Notes: generated by a model from the letters alone, not told the origin. A stretch of DNA of 64,000 nucleotides from Pterobdella sp. o SKG-2022 (GCA_964035795.1 OZ038326.1:9021700-9085699); one strand, 5' to 3'; positions 11,370 through 23,467 are shown, numbered from the stretch's first letter. Made by a program: numbers and translations.

Positions 11370-14220
11370 CTCTCAAAAAGTTCAACCGTGACCTCCTCGG
11401 GGTGGAGGATGTCAACGGGTTAATGTCAGAGCTATGCCGTCGAGAACATATGTTACTGGTAGAGCCTCCCAGTGCGGACAGGTCTTACACCAACGGTGAA
11501 GGTCCGCAACTCGGCAATGGTGTAAACTGAACCATTCAGGAAGCAGGAATGGTTTCTGTTTTAGGTGGTGGTCATCAACAAACCGATGTTCCAGCTTCTG
11601 TCGCCGTTTGCCTAGCAGATGAATCAACTCATGGTCAATAGTAGGAGAGCACCAGTCATCTCAAGCATGAAACTGCGCCTGTGAGAGCCGTAGCGGAGCA
11701 TCACAATAATCCAAACCACAAGGAAACATGGCCAATTTTTCAAACAGCACCATGGTTGAAGCCCGTGACTATCGATCTTTACGTAGAAAGAGTGTTAGCC
11801 CAAAAGTTACCGATGGTTTAAATCTTAATGGAGGAACAAGCTCTAATCTCTCGCCCAACAAAGGAATTTTTTGTCTCAAACAAAGCTTTAGCATTTGAAC
11901 ACTAAACTGCCGCTCTCTTAACTCAGAGTTTGCTTAGAGTGAACTCAACCTCCAATTCAAACAACACAACCTTCAAGTAGTCTGCATTTGACAACATCGC
12001 GTTCTTCACAAGGACAGTGACCCGGATAGCATAAGCCATGATATTGGCCACAGCATCTTGTTCACAGCATCGGCATACAAAATCATAAACAATGCCACTG
12101 TGGGAGGTGTTGGAAGTACGGTGCAAAATTAGATAATGCCATTGTCTACTTCTATCAAAAAAGTTTACAAACGAATTCTCATCGCTTCCTTCAAAGGAAA
12201 TTTTAAACCCGTTCTCGTGTTGTTTATTCTCCTGGTAACCTCGCCTCACTAGAAGAAGTAGAAAGGTTTTACGAACCATTAAACAACCGACTTCTACCAT
12301 ACCTTTCCACAATCTTTTGGCCGGTAGCACGCTTTTTCACATACCTAACCAAAGAGTAAGGACATGGTAACGTGCCGCTGGACACCTTGCTTGAGTTGAC
12401 TATATTTTATTCAGAAAACGCTGAAGAAAAAGTTTTAAAGACTGCCAAACTCATACTTTTTCTGCTACTATTAGTGGTGATCACAACATAGTAACAGCAA
12501 AAGTCAGACTGAGTCTTTGTGTTCAAAAATCATCAAAAAGTAAATTTCTCTACTGGCAGGCGCTGTGCCATGACAATGATCTGGTGACTACCATAGACGA
12601 TTAAATCTTTTAAAAATTTGGCGTCTTACTAATAGATCAACAGACTTACACATCCTTTGTGTCCATATGTAACGAAGTCGGTAAAAAAAAACTACCGAAT
12701 CATCCAAAACCTTCCCATTGAGCACCATGATATGGATCTACTCCAAAAATGCTGCAATCCACTGAGTTCAAATTCATCAAAATACCTTTGAAGATGCTAG
12801 ACTTAATAAAACTCTCACAGAATTTAAAGAGATCACGGGGAAATCCAAAGAACGCCTGGAATCTAATAAAGGAATTGTCAAAAAAGAAAAAATCTATCAC
12901 CTTCATCCAAGGAGGAAATCGTTCGAAAATCTGGGAAAACCACATCAAAATTCTATTTTCTGCTGAGAAAAACAAAGATCAAGCTCAGTTTGACTGTGTC
13001 GTTATTTGACACCAACCCAGAAATTATTACCGCTTAATTTAGTGAGAAGGAAATCACAGATTGACTCAAGGCAGTGAAACCTAATATAGTCCCTGATCTT
13101 GATGGTCTTACACTAGAAGTCTTGAAGCTTGAGAAAACCCGAAACTACCTGAAAAGATTTTGCCTCGAAACCTTTAACGGTGTGCGTCTCAGTGAATAGG
13201 GTATATCTGGTATCGTTTTTGTGCCTTAGAAAGGAGATTTAACTCGTTGTACCAATTACCAAAGCATAAGTCTCAGCCAAAGAGTCTTCAAAATCTATAA
13301 CCTTCTTAAAATAAACAGAATTCGCCCTGCCATCGACAAGCCCAACTTCGCCCCAATCAAAATTGTTTTCACCTCGTCTCATCTACTCGCACTCAAAAGA
13401 ATCACAGAAGAATTGAGTAACAACAAGAAATAAGCTGTGATAACTCATCGATTTCAAAAAAGCATTTAACTCAATAGATTGTTCTAAAATGATTAAAATC
13501 TTTGCTGCATGAAATCGTTAATGCAACACGAGTGATGTATGAAAACGCCTCCGCTCTTGTGGTAACCCCTGAAGGCAATACTGACATCTTCCAGGTCGAT
13601 ACTGGCGTCTTACAAGGAGACCCACTCGCCCCGTTCCTTTTCATCATTTGCTTGGATTATACTCTCAGCACCTCAATTTTTTTTTGAGATAGATTGAGTC
13701 TTAAGAAAAGAGAAAGTCGCAGCCTCTCTTGAGATACTCGCCGAACTTGCATTTGCCGACGATATCGCTTTGATGGAAGATGATCAACAAAGCTGAGTCT
13801 CTTCTTCACAAAATTGAGACTGCAACTCAAAATATAGGTCTCTTCCTCAATGCAAGCAAGGCCAAAACAATGAATTTCAATTCATCTGTAGACTATGAAT
13901 GGTGACAAAATAGAAAAGGTTGATGATTTTCTTACATTTGGGAGGCTACACTAACTCTTCACAAAAAATCAACACCCGAATCGTACAATCATGGACGCTC
14001 TCAACTTCCTAGAAAAAAACTGGAACTCTCGCATTACCACAAAAACGAAAGTTAAGATTTTCAAATCTACTGTAGAGTCCATACTGCTATACGGGTATGA
14101 ATCTTGGGTAACGACCAATGATGCAGTGATGAAAGTTGATGGCACCTACACTCGCATGCTCCAGACTCAAAAATGTTTCCTGTAGAGACCGCCTAACAAA
14201 TGCCCAGCTATACTGTCAAA
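11370..14220 (+). mobile_element. Family A RTE-like retrotransposon, near full length, decayed
   Basis: Opens with the 5' leader shared with 24.5 and 51.9 kb (TATGCCGTCGAGAACATATG). Then comes an endonuclease-type region with KDSDPDSISHDIGHSILFTA. The EN-RT junction reads NPKNAWNLIKELSKKK, and RT pieces read GVLQGDPLAPFLFIICLDY and LPYGYESWVT-like C-terminal motifs (LLYGYESWVTT). Interrupted by many stops and frameshifts. Confidence 0.85.
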
Positions 14221-14269
14221 CTCCAAAGTAATCCACCATAAGCAAGAAAAGATGGTCAGTGCTTGTTCG

Positions 14270-14570
14270 TACCCTTACGTATCAAATCTTTATTTAATTC
14301 ACATCCATATTTTTCTAACCTTATGTTACTTTATAAGCGTGCTGGCCTACGATCCTCTGTCCGCTTTCAACACTATTATCCCTACCCCTCATTTCTATGT
14401 TAAATCTGTTTTTCTTATGTAGCATTTTTTTCCTGAAACTCTTCACCTCCTTATCTTAAATCTTTTTCCTATATTACTATCACTAATAATTTCAACAATT
14501 GTTTCAAACAGTTCATATTAGAACGCCTCTGCACAATGCAGACGTGCTATATAAACTATTTATGCTCATT
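14270..14570 (+). mobile_element. CR1/L2-like 3' end (second copy)
   Basis: Homologous to 4600-4850: the same GTGCTGGCCTACGATCCTCT block and GAACGCCTCTGCACAATGC end. Confidence 0.6.
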
Positions 14571-14990
14571 TCAAACTCTGGGATACCCACTCTTTTCTGT
14601 GCGCATTGCTCTGAAACTTTTAGTCACATGTGCACAAAGTGGTAGTTGGTAAATGGTCATTTCGTATTGACAGACAAGCAACATAATACGTTTAAAAAAC
14701 CATTAGGGTAGTACTTCAATTATATTTTGTCATTCATTAGAAATTAAAATTTTCTTGTATCCACAAACCCTTTGGGTTTTCTAAAAGAAAGCGTATGCTT
14801 TCAAAAAGTGGATGCCAAAAGATCGATCTTGCTGGTAGTATGGACCTTGAGAGAGCTGAATCACTTGACAGAAAAAAGGTGAGACACAATCATCAGTTAG
14901 ACTAACACAGGATCGAAGAAAACAAAAAGTTCATATTTTCATCAAACCCCCTCTGAAATCATCATCATTGTTTTTTTTTTCTTTTTACAA
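14570..14990. other. Stretch without a recognised feature
   Basis: AT-rich; no supported gene or repeat. Confidence 0.4.
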
Positions 14991-17520
14991 ACTGCTCGTG
15001 CTTGAGGGCGGGTTATACAATACTATACAATTACGAATAAGAGCTTCTAGGCCACATATTATAAAAAAATAATATAAGTAATAATAATAATAATAAGTGA
15101 AAAAAAAATAATTTGAAAAAATGTTTAGAAAGTATAGTATATGAATATTTAGTTGCCAAAAGAGCTCGAAAAAAGAAGATTTGAGGTTTATTCCAAAAGG
15201 GTGTGGAAACAGGAAACCTGAGTTTTTCAGAAAGGTTATCCCACAGGGTAGGACCAATTACATAAAAAATTTTCCTCTCTGTAGTTTTGAGCTTATATTT
15301 ACCTGGAACAACCTTCAATGAATAGGCGGATCTCAGCTTCTGCTTACACGGAATACTTGCTAGAATCTCAAGATCTCTTGAAAGATAGGCTAGACCTTCA
15401 TCAAACAAACACTCAAACATCAGTAGCAGAGCCTCATAGTCAATCCTCTCATCACTTTCAAGTCAGTGTAGGTCTCTCAAAACAAAACATATAATCATAT
15501 TTTCTGGTGCCTGTAATGAGCCTGGCTGTTGTATTGATGAGGGATTGGAGTCTGATTTTCTAATATTCAGGGAGCCCAGCAAGGATAACATTCCCTTAGT
15601 CTATCTGGCTCATTACAAGTGCCGATGCCAGTGTCTTCAAAGACTCAATATTCAACAAATCCTTAATCGATTTTATTTGCTTCAGGGATATGAAACCGCA
15701 TTGCAAAGTTATGTTGATTTGAGTCTTCATAGATAAATCTTCATCTAACCAGACGCCAAGACTTTTCATATTTTTCGAAGGGATACTGCTATCTGAAACT
15801 ATGCTCACTGGGCAACGCGGAATTCTAAAACATTTCTGCCTTTGGAGAACCAGATGACTTCAGTTTTAGAAACATTCAATTTCAAGTGATTGGTTCATAT
15901 CAAACTCACCACACGCACTCAGATAAAGCTACCTGCAGGTATAGTGACTTTTTATACTTGTAATGCCTATAAATTTGAGGGTCATCTGCATATTGGTGCA
16001 AACTAAAATTGTGCTTCATGATTTACTTTTCCAAATCACCAGTGAAGAGTGAACAGCAATGGTCCGAGAACAGAACCTTGTGGGACACCGACAGATGAGT
16101 GCACCATCGATTTTTCACTTCACAACATCTGATAACAAAAGTTCTGTTACTCAATTAGCTAACGAGCCATTTTAGCACACTATTCCAAAGCCAAAAGATT
16201 TTTCCAGACTTTCCAGCAATATAGCATGGTTTACCAAATCAAAAGCTGACGATAGATCCAATAGAATCAAAAGATAACTCACCATTGTAGGCTGCTTTCA
16301 AAATGTCTGAATAGATTTTTGAAATGGCAGTTTCAGTAGAATGGTGACGAAGATAAAATAAAAAAAAGTTTTTTTCGTGAGATACTAAAAGACTCTCCCC
16401 AAAACATGTCTTTCAAATATTCTATTCAAAAAGATGAATTTGAAATAGGCCTGTAGACAATGCATCATTTGTGTCGAGATTGGGGTTTTTCAGCAAAGAA
16501 GAAATATATGCCAATTTAAAGAGATCTGGAAAAAAATCTAAGCAAAAAAGAATGTTGAAAATAGTTTTGAAAATGGTACTATCAACCTAGAAATCTTTTT
16601 CAAAAGCCAGGTGGGTATTGGGTTCAGAGCACATTGTTTATTATGTAATTTCCCAATTGTCTGTATGACCTCCTCTTCATCCACCTTAGCAAACTTATCC
16701 AATTTAACACCAGGGCTGCGAAAAAAGAATCGGAAAGTCATGTTTTCTGACAAAGATTTTTTGACTGATTCAATCTTATCAGCCAAATATATCTGAAAAT
16801 TATTTGCTTTGACACCAGAAACTGGGTTGCATTTGCCTCTGCGAGAAACCTACATAATCTCTAAAAAAAGAACTTTTGCAAAATCCATGACGCTAGTTTC
16901 TGTTTACAATTGGACTTGAGATATCTTCGCTCAGTTTCCTTTTGAGCAGTTTTGAATCACGACACTCATTGTCAAACCAAGAGTCAGATGGCCTTAGTCA
17001 AACTTTTAATGTCCTTAAAAATATGAGGCTGTCTAAACTAGTAGGTGAGGTGGAATTAAATAATTCAACAGCTCTTCTACACCAAGATCAGTAGTATTAT
17101 TGGACATGGAGACTCAAAAACTTTGAACATAAAAATTTCAGTGTCAAAGAAGTTCCAGCACCTAGTCTTCAATTGCTTATAGACAAGTGGAGGTTAGGCT
17201 AAGTTGCATGACCACGTAAGAAGTTTGTGGTGAAAAATGCCAGTTTCTATATAATTAGTATTTGAACTGGTTTTTGAAGCAACAACCTCAAGCCAATCCC
17301 CCGTCTATGAGTTGGCTTATTGACATGAGATTCAAAATCATGTGAGCTTAGAATCTGGAAGTTGCGACTCACAATCCGGCCAAACTCAAAAGACCTGTTG
17401 TCTCCAAAATTATTCCTGAAATTCTTACTGTTTGTTGAATGGTCTCCACCGATAACTTGATATCCAACGCTGATCTACATAAGAGTAAATTTTTGGAAGA
17501 GTACCAAGGACTCATGCAAC
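14990..17520 (-). mobile_element. Family E CR1-like LINE, decayed
   Basis: Minus strand: RT N-terminal part (KLHNKQCALNPIPTWLLKKI), then CR1 palm and thumb pieces (SIPSKNMKSLGVWLDEDLSM; LIKQIKSIKDLLN-type), and a C-terminal part with YVIGPTLWDNLSEKLR. The 3' end carries TTA/TAA microsatellite. A related copy lies at 37.39-37.96 kb. Confidence 0.85.
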
Positions 17521-17559
17521 TATGTGGATTATTTTAGATTCAATCTTTCATAGTATTTT

Positions 17560-17760
17560 CGAAACCTACAAAAACCTTTGTACTTTTCCCATTTCTCTTT
17601 TCCTTTTTGTTTTACCCTCACATCTCCAAGCACGGCTACGTCAATAATACAACAAATTTACCCTTTATTCTCATTAGGTCGATGTCTGGTTTTATGTCTT
17701 CAATTAAATGGCCTGTGAAGCTGTTGTAATCCCATAGGGAATTTGGTTTCTTCATAATCT
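17560..17760 (-). mobile_element. Family H LINE C-terminal fragment
   Basis: Reads IIDVAVLGDVRVKQKGKEKW on the minus strand, matching the I-D-x-x-V-P-x-D-x-x-V segment of the 41 kb element. Confidence 0.55.
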
Positions 17761-18139
17761 AGAACATTTTAAGCTTTGTGTTGATACCATGGAATACTGG
17801 TATTGAAGCCATATTTTTTTGCAAGACACCAATGTACAGCCACCTTGTCCTACTTTGAATTTTTTAGGTAATTCTTTAGCATTCTGAAAACAGGTAAATG
17901 ACCGTTTCATCTGGCTGTTTACAGATTCTGCACTATAAAAAGACCCATCTTCTTCGATCTTGGTCCTTGGTTTTACGAGCTAGTTTTTGTGTAGCAGTCA
18001 ACAGGCTTTCGGATTTCTCTCTAGCGTCCATTCACTATATTTGTGACCTTACACACATTTTCCAATATTTTTCTGAAACCAAAAAATCTACACCCCTAAA
18101 CTTATTTTATAAGCCAAAACCAAAATATTAATTACTTAA

Positions 18140-18270
18140 CTTTCAAATCAATTATTTTATCCAAAGTTTTCCGTTTCGTTTCGTGGACGCAAGAAAGATC
18201 CGACGTACAAGGAGACAAAATTCGCACCACCTCATCCCTTTTAATCTTGAAAATACCAACATTCAAACTA
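18140..18270 (-). mobile_element. Retrotransposon endonuclease fragment
   Basis: Minus strand reads ILSPCTSDLSCVHETKRK, matching the D-x-x-C-x-Q-E-T-[KR]-x-K motif of LINE endonucleases. Confidence 0.5.
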
Positions 18271-18694
18271 CCAATACACAATTTTTTGGAAAACTATTTT
18301 TGAAGAAGTGAAAAAGCTTCTAGAAAAAGTAAAAAATTATGATTCTGTTTAACAAAAATTTTATAAAATAGTTAGAAACAACTTCACAAAAAAGGCAATA
18401 TTTTGATACTTATTTAACTAAAAGTTTCGAATAATTCACTTTCATAATTCATTAGTATATTTTCAAATATGAACAATTCATTTATATTATCATGGAATCA
18501 TAGATATCAAAATAATGCCTCTTTTTGTGGACAATAAACAAAACATTGATACATGATGTCTCTAAATAATAAAATATTTCAATTTGTGGAAAATTTATTG
18601 TAGAGTTTGAGAAGACTTTCATAATTGATATCTGATTTTGAAGATTCATAGAGATGAAAAAAGCTCATAATATATGTAAGAATGAAAGACAAAC

Positions 18695-18779
18695 TCTTTG
18701 GAGGCGTCGTCAAATGTCACTACGACCACAATGTCTCTGTCGTTGAGCATTTCCAAAAAGATTTCAGCATTTGTTCCAT
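18695..18779 (-). CDS. Exon: central strand (TFDDA) of GG domain 2
   Basis: An 85-nt exon with acceptor AAATTATAG and donor GTTTGT. It reads GTNAEIFLEMLNDRD, then IVVVVTFDDASK. It aligns with FLK..DGTIVL..TYDD of FAM3 proteins and, without gaps in phase or length, with the 23.7 kb exon of domain 1. It starts with 2 nt and ends with 2 nt. Confidence 0.9.
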
Positions 18780-18789
18780 CTATAATTTT

Positions 18790-19620
18790 TAATTTTATCA
18801 CTTTTTTAACGTTTTTTTTCATCGCATGAGGTTATACGAAATCAGGTTTATAAAATGAAATAAAATTTTATTGAAATCATTTATTGACGAGTATTTTTTG
18901 TAACTCCTCCTTCTGTGGCACGTAAGCGAAAAATACAAAATTTTCTTTTGTCGCCAACGCTTCTAAACCCCTTATTATTTTATCATTTACATATATAGTT
19001 CAAATTAAACTACTGTACCAACACCTATTTCCATTCCAGGCCACCAAAATTCATTCTTCTATCTAATTGAAATAAAAAATTCTATTTTTATTGATACATC
19101 ATATCTACAAAAAGTCTTGATGGCATTAGATTAGGCTGCTTTACATGTCCCATTAATTATTCGTAGGCTAACATTTCGGTCATGAAACAAATTGCTATAT
19201 AAATAAAAAATGAATGAGAAACTTTTTGGAGACATCTTTATGTGCTTATAGATATTATTTTGCAATTTTTCACGACGATTTATGGAAGAATTTTAGTACA
19301 TTTATTGAGCAAAACATCTATAATTTTCGAAAAGTTATCGAAAATTATAGCTGTTGTGAATCGACATAAGAAATTGCTGAAAGATATAGTAGAAAAATAG
19401 GTTTTATGCAAAAAAATACAAAATAAGCAAATTATCATTGGAGATAATAAATTAGACGCAGAAAGAAACAGTTATAATAGAAACCTTTCATAAAATAAAA
19501 AAATCGTCATTATAAAGACTAAAAAAAGTAAAAAAAAAAAATAAATTCTATATATATCCAAAAAAAAACTATAACCTTGGTATAAAACAAAGCTTTATAG
19601 CTATCAGCACGGACAAGTTA
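18790..19620. other. Intronic AT-rich stretch
   Basis: Within the GG-domain gene. Contains A/T-rich simple sequence; a piece near 19130 resembles the CCCAGTAACTGGG repeat only weakly. Confidence 0.4.
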
Positions 19621-19629
19621 GGTTAAACA

Positions 19630-20160
19630 GTGACTTCTCTAAGCCCTTCCCCATTTGTCTACAATGTAAAACAGGGTTGTGTATTGCCATCCTCACATCA
19701 CTACAGGCGAGACTGCGTTGAAGACCGTTCACCAGTTCACCTATTTGTGCTGTATAATCACATCAGATGCCAAGGTCGACAGAGAAGGAGACAACAGACA
19801 GGCCAATTCAAACAACGCTTTTGGTAGACTGTACAAGAGTCTGAAGAAACAAGCATCTAAAGAATGGCAACAATTCAGCGTGTACAGATCCGACATACTC
19901 ACCACCCTACTGTACGGCTCTCAAGCATGGGTAAGGTGTCGTCACAACCTGCAACCCCTGAAGCGTTTTCATCACTGCTGTCTCCGCATTATCCTCAACA
20001 CTCACTGGAGCGGCTACGTCACAAATGTTGAGGTACTTGAACAAGCGGAGATCACCATTATTGAAGCCATGCTGTTAGTCACAGCTACGCTGGGCAGGAC
20101 AAGTCTCCAGAATTAACAATAATCACCTGCCCAAGAGGGTCTTGAATGGCGAGCCCTCCA
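19630..20160 (+). mobile_element. Family C RTE-like C-terminal fragment
   Basis: Reads TLLYGSQAWVRCRHNLQPLK, then FHHCCLRIILNTHWSGYVTN, the L-L-Y-G-S-x-x-W ... C-L-R-x-I-L motif after the RT. The RT itself is deleted right after VKQGCV. The right end joins a foldback element. Confidence 0.85.
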
Positions 20161-20161
20161 A

Positions 20162-20310
20162 GATTAAGATACGAAGCTTTTCGTTATGAACGTACTTTCA
20201 AGTACTTGAAAATGTTACGTTGATAACGAAAAGCATCGTATCTTAATAAAATAACTTGTGTTCTGGAATTATATTCATTTTATTGTGGCTTTTGGAAAAA
20301 ATCATTATAA
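20162..20310. repeat. Foldback element, copy 2
   Basis: Left arm AAGATACGAAGCTTTTCGTTA mirrors the right arm TAACGAAAAGCATCGTATCTT; the arms meet at TTCAAGTACTTGAA near 20200. Right flank (TTTTATTGTGGCTTTTGGAA) is shared with copies 3 and 4. Confidence 0.8.
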
Positions 20311-20424
20311 ATTTACATTTCTCAAGCATAAAAGATATTTTCATCTTATTAAGGGATGCATGCCCAAAGATTTTTAGTTGTTATTTAATGAAAATATTCA
20401 TAGTTCTTTAATGAAAAAACTCAC

Positions 20425-20534
20425 CCGTAGCATAAGTGTCAAAAACTCCAAGTTTAATGACGTCACCAGTGATTGGGCTAATGACGGCTACATTAAGTCC
20501 TCTGCCTGCCATGTTTAAGCCCTTGGCAAACACA
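20425..20534 (-). CDS. Exon: GRG...FDTY segment of GG domain 2
   Basis: A 110-nt exon with acceptor CGGCATCAG and donor G|GTGAGT. It reads VFAKGLNMAGRGLNV, then AVISPITGDVIKLGVFDTY. Both signatures of the GG fold are present (G-R-G-[IL]-N-V and F-D-T-Y), with the T-G-[ED]-V turn between them. It starts with 1 nt and ends with 1 nt. Its base composition is clearly more even than the AT-rich flanks. Confidence 0.9.
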
Positions 20535-20591
20535 CTGATGCCGAAAATTCAATTAATTTATTAACAAAAAAAATCGAAAAAGATAACTAAC

Positions 20592-20637
20592 TATTTTCCA
20601 TTGACACACAATTTTGGCATATCCTCTTTACCATCCC
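20592..20637 (-). CDS. Micro-exon: P-K-x-C strand of GG domain 2
   Basis: A 46-nt exon with acceptor TTCACAG and donor GTTAGT. It reads DGKEDMPKLCVNGK. Joined to the previous exon it gives T-G-D-G...P-K-L-C, matching S-G-x(4-6)-P-K-I-C of FAM3 proteins and S-G-E-K...A-I-C of domain 1. It starts with 2 nt and ends with 2 nt. The retrotransposon lies only about 25-30 bp from this acceptor. Confidence 0.8.
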
Positions 20638-20666
20638 CTGTGAATATTAATGGTATTCTTATTATT

Positions 20667-21510
20667 ATTGTCTTGGCTAAGATTGATCCATGTGATAAGA
20701 GGGCTAAGGTAAATTGTGTGAGGTGCAAAACATGTAAGAAATGGATTCATGCGCGGTGTGCTAGGGTAAAGAGTTTCTTGTAGGATGAATGGAAATTTTG
20801 AATGTAGGGTTTGTATGAATGGTTCAAATGAAGAATATAAGAATGCTTCAAATGGTTGTTTAAGTGAGTTGAAGAGGGTAAATAGTTATTGTTATTTAGG
20901 AGACAATGTGAATGGTGGAGGAGGAAGTGAGCTAGCTGTTAGACGAAGGATCAGGCTGGGCTGGAAGGCATTCAACAGTGTGTCTTCTATGTTATGTGGT
21001 AAAAGACAGACATGGAATACTAAAGGACAAATTTATAGGACATGTGTGAGGCCTGTCATAACATATGGCTCGGAAACCTGGGTAATAAGATCCGTTGAAG
21101 AGAGTATTTTGAGAAGAGTAGAAAATCGGATGCTTAGAATGATGTATGATGTACAGCTAGCTGATGGTGTGAGTACAAAAGAGTTGATGGTTAGATTGGG
21201 GTTGGATAGTACGATCGTTGAAGTGGTGAAGCGAGGGAGTTAAAATGGCTGGATCATGTAGTAAGAAAAGAGGATGATGACTGTGTCAAGCAGGCGTGGA
21301 GGTTTGAGGTTAAAGGTAGTAGAGGAAGAGGGAAGGCCAAGGTTAACCTGGAAAGGGATGATAGAAAACCTTTGTCGTGGGCTTGGATTAGTTCTTGAAA
21401 ATGGCTACGACAGAGTGAAATGGAGGGAGAGGATTAGGTCATGGAAAGAAGTCAGTGACCCTTTGGAAAAGAGAAAAATGCTGACTATAATAAAATGATG
21501 ATGATGATTC
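20667..21510 (+). mobile_element. Family B RTE-like 3' half inside a small intron
   Basis: Reads KTCKKWIHARCARVK (Cys/His knuckle), then a C-terminal region: TYGSETWVIRSVEESILRRV, LRMMYDVQLADGVSTKELM and later RGRPRLTW. Ends AATAAAATGATGATGATG. It is one of the best-preserved copies, with a single stop splitting the knuckle from the C-terminal region. It fills the intron between two GG domain 2 exons. Confidence 0.9.
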
Positions 21511-21541
21511 ATAAAATGGCACGTCTTTAATAACTTCAAAC

Positions 21542-21673
21542 CAGTGAAGGCATGCAAAGAGAATGAGTTGTCATCACAAACGTCCCTCACACCACAGTTG
21601 ATCAAAGCTTCTCCCATTCCAGGCCACTTTTTTGAGCCTCCACTCAGGTTTTTTGAAGACTCTAGTTCGCCAA
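21542..21673 (-). CDS. Exon: WP-linker and first strand of GG domain 2
   Basis: Reads GELESSKNLSGGSKKWPGM, then GEALINCGVRDVCDDN and SFSLHAFT. The W-P...E-A-L...C-G-V stretch matches the FAM3 GWPE...GCIP segment, and C-x-x-x-x-F-S-L opens the second GG domain. The 132-nt exon starts with 2 nt and ends with 1 nt at donor GTTTGA. A family B retrotransposon almost fills the intron that follows. Confidence 0.8.
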
Positions 21674-21876
21674 CTTCGACATTCATTGTCATTTACAATC
21701 ACAATTATTTCTTAAATTTAGCTAACGTTTTATAATAAGGCTAAACTTATCAAAAACTAACTTTTGATTCTCAATAAATGCATTTAAAAATTTTTTCATT
21801 CAATGTTTTTTGTTGAAAAAAATTATCTGTTTCTAAATTATCAGCATTTCTATATAAAGATGGTTAGTAAATCTAC

Positions 21877-21946
21877 CTGGGACAGGAGTACACCCGCTTA
21901 TTACAGCTCTTGGTGCATAGTCCAAAACTCCATCATTAGAAATTAG
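21877..21946 (-). CDS. Exon: linker following GG domain 1
   Basis: A 70-nt exon with acceptor TTTACACAG and donor G|GTAGAT. It reads LISNDGVLDYAPRAVI, then SGCTPVP. It resembles the segment after the GG core in FAM3 proteins (G-W-P-E-x-x-E-M-E-G-C-I-P), keeping the terminal Cys-x-Pro. It starts in phase 0 and ends with 1 nt, matching the start of the 21.6 kb exon. Confidence 0.65.
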
Positions 21947-22059
21947 CTGTGTAAATATTTGATTATAAAATATTCAATTATTTATTAAAAAACTATAACA
22001 TTATTATTTAGAAATAAGTATATTGAACTATAGCAACGGGTTTCATACAGGTTCCTCAC

Positions 22060-22092
22060 CATAAACCTCGTTAATGCTAAGTCTGGTTCTCT
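22060..22092 (-). CDS. Exon (tentative): short linker after GG domain 1
   Basis: A candidate 33-nt, phase-0 exon reading REPDLALTRFM, between acceptor GGAGCAG and donor ATG|GTGAGG. The frame stays open upstream and reads FNFIIIGGSKMEQ, which itself resembles the end of a GG domain. The piece could therefore be larger, or a relic of another module. It fits in phase between the 23.5 and 21.9 kb exons. Confidence 0.35.
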
Positions 22093-22204
22093 CTGCTCCA
22101 TTTTAGACCCTCCAATGATGATAAAATTGAATTTAAAAACTTGGTTTAATGGCCGGTAGTTTTAAAAACTTTCATTGTTTTGTTTGGTTATGGCACCTGT
22201 AACT

Positions 22205-22460
22205 TTGAAGGTGAGAGAATCCTAGAATTCACAATGACCAATAATCTTTTTGTCGCTAACATCTGTTCCATAAAAAAAAATTCCATCTTGTGACCTATAA
22301 CTGGTGGTTCCAAGTACCAGCTTGACTTTAGTCTTGGTCGAAAATTTTTTAAAAGTATGTTTGAGAAAGTCCTTCCTGGAGAAGAATGTGCGTTGCAACA
22401 TCACCTGTTGGTCCGTGATCTTGTTCACACTATATGGAGTATGAAACAAAACTTAAATTT
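22205..22460 (+). mobile_element. Family D endonuclease fragment
   Basis: Plus-strand reading YQLDFSLGRKFFKSMFEK, then VLPGEECALQHHLLVRDL, matches QIDYILYRKKFMKHVKNV and PGEECVSQQ of the 27.3 kb element. Confidence 0.7.
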
Positions 22461-22469
22461 TTTTACTTC

Positions 22470-22600
22470 ATCATCCTCGTCATTATTCTGTTTGAGTCTC
22501 ATTTTCCTTAGCATTTGCGAGTTCACGATATCTTGTTAGAGTATGTTTTCTATCGCATCAATTTTCTCGCTAATTTAAAGATGACTTGCACGTAACAAAC
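22470..22600 (+). repeat. Retroelement 5' leader fragment
   Basis: ATCAATTTTCTCGCTAATTT and AAAGATGACTTGCA match the 5' leader of family B at 47140-47215 and, inverted, 60500-60575. Confidence 0.5.
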
Positions 22601-23390
22601 ATCAAAGCAGCTGTACCCCACGAGGGCGTCCTATCACCCACTCTCTTCAACATATACCTCTCAGACATACCACTCCCCAAAATCAGCTCACTCAATCTCA
22701 TCACCTACGCAGACGACATCCCCATAACATCATCCCACCCTAACATCAACACAGCCAACCAGAACCTCTTCCCATACCTCAATGAAATACACACATGGGC
22801 TCAGAATAACAACCTACCAAACCACATCAACTCTCGTGACACCAGACCCATCAGAATATAACAAACCCCTGAACATCCACGTCAACAACATTACCATCCC
22901 CACTACCTCCAACTCTACCATCCTTAGCTTAACTTTTGACCAAAAATTAAATACTCCACCCACACAGACAACACCATCACTAAAGCAAAAAAAAAACACT
23001 CTATCTCCTAAAACTCCTCACATCAACACACTGGGGATAAAGCAAAGAAACACTCATCACCACATACAAAACATTACTCCTTCCCATCATCGAATACGCC
23101 AACACTATCTGGTCACCCATTATCTCATCCACCTCCCTCAACAAACTCCAAAAAATCCAAAACGCAGCCTTGAGAACAATCACTGGCTGCACCCTAGACA
23201 CCATCACCCAACACCTCCACTCAGAGACCAAAATCCTCACACTCCAAAACCATCTCAAACTTCACGCATCACAACTCACACAAAAAGCCTCCCACCCCAC
23301 TTATCCCCTACACCCACTCACCACACAAGAAGCCCACCCCAGGTTGAGCAGCGTAAAAAAAAGTACATAACGTGAAAAAGTGGAGAAGCA
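22590..23390 (+). mobile_element. Family G Jockey-like LINE RT fragment
   Basis: Reads GVLSPTLFNIYLSDIPLP, then SLNLITYADDIPITSSHPN (Y-A-D-D). It continues in a second frame with ALRTITGCTLDTITQHLHSE-type motifs. GC-richer than the flanks. Related minus-strand copy at 60.6-61.69 kb. Confidence 0.85.
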
Positions 23391-23467
23391 GAAAGTGCTG
23401 CCTTCCCCAGTTACTGGGACAGTAAAATTAAATGATAGAAACTTTAATTATTTATCAAATAGTTGAC

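Noticed and set aside
22022..22150. Upstream extension of the 22.06 kb exon reading FNFIIIGGSKMEQREP as a third GG-domain end
   Set aside because: Suggestive, but I could not find matching upstream exons for a third domain, so only the short phase-compatible part is listed, with low confidence.
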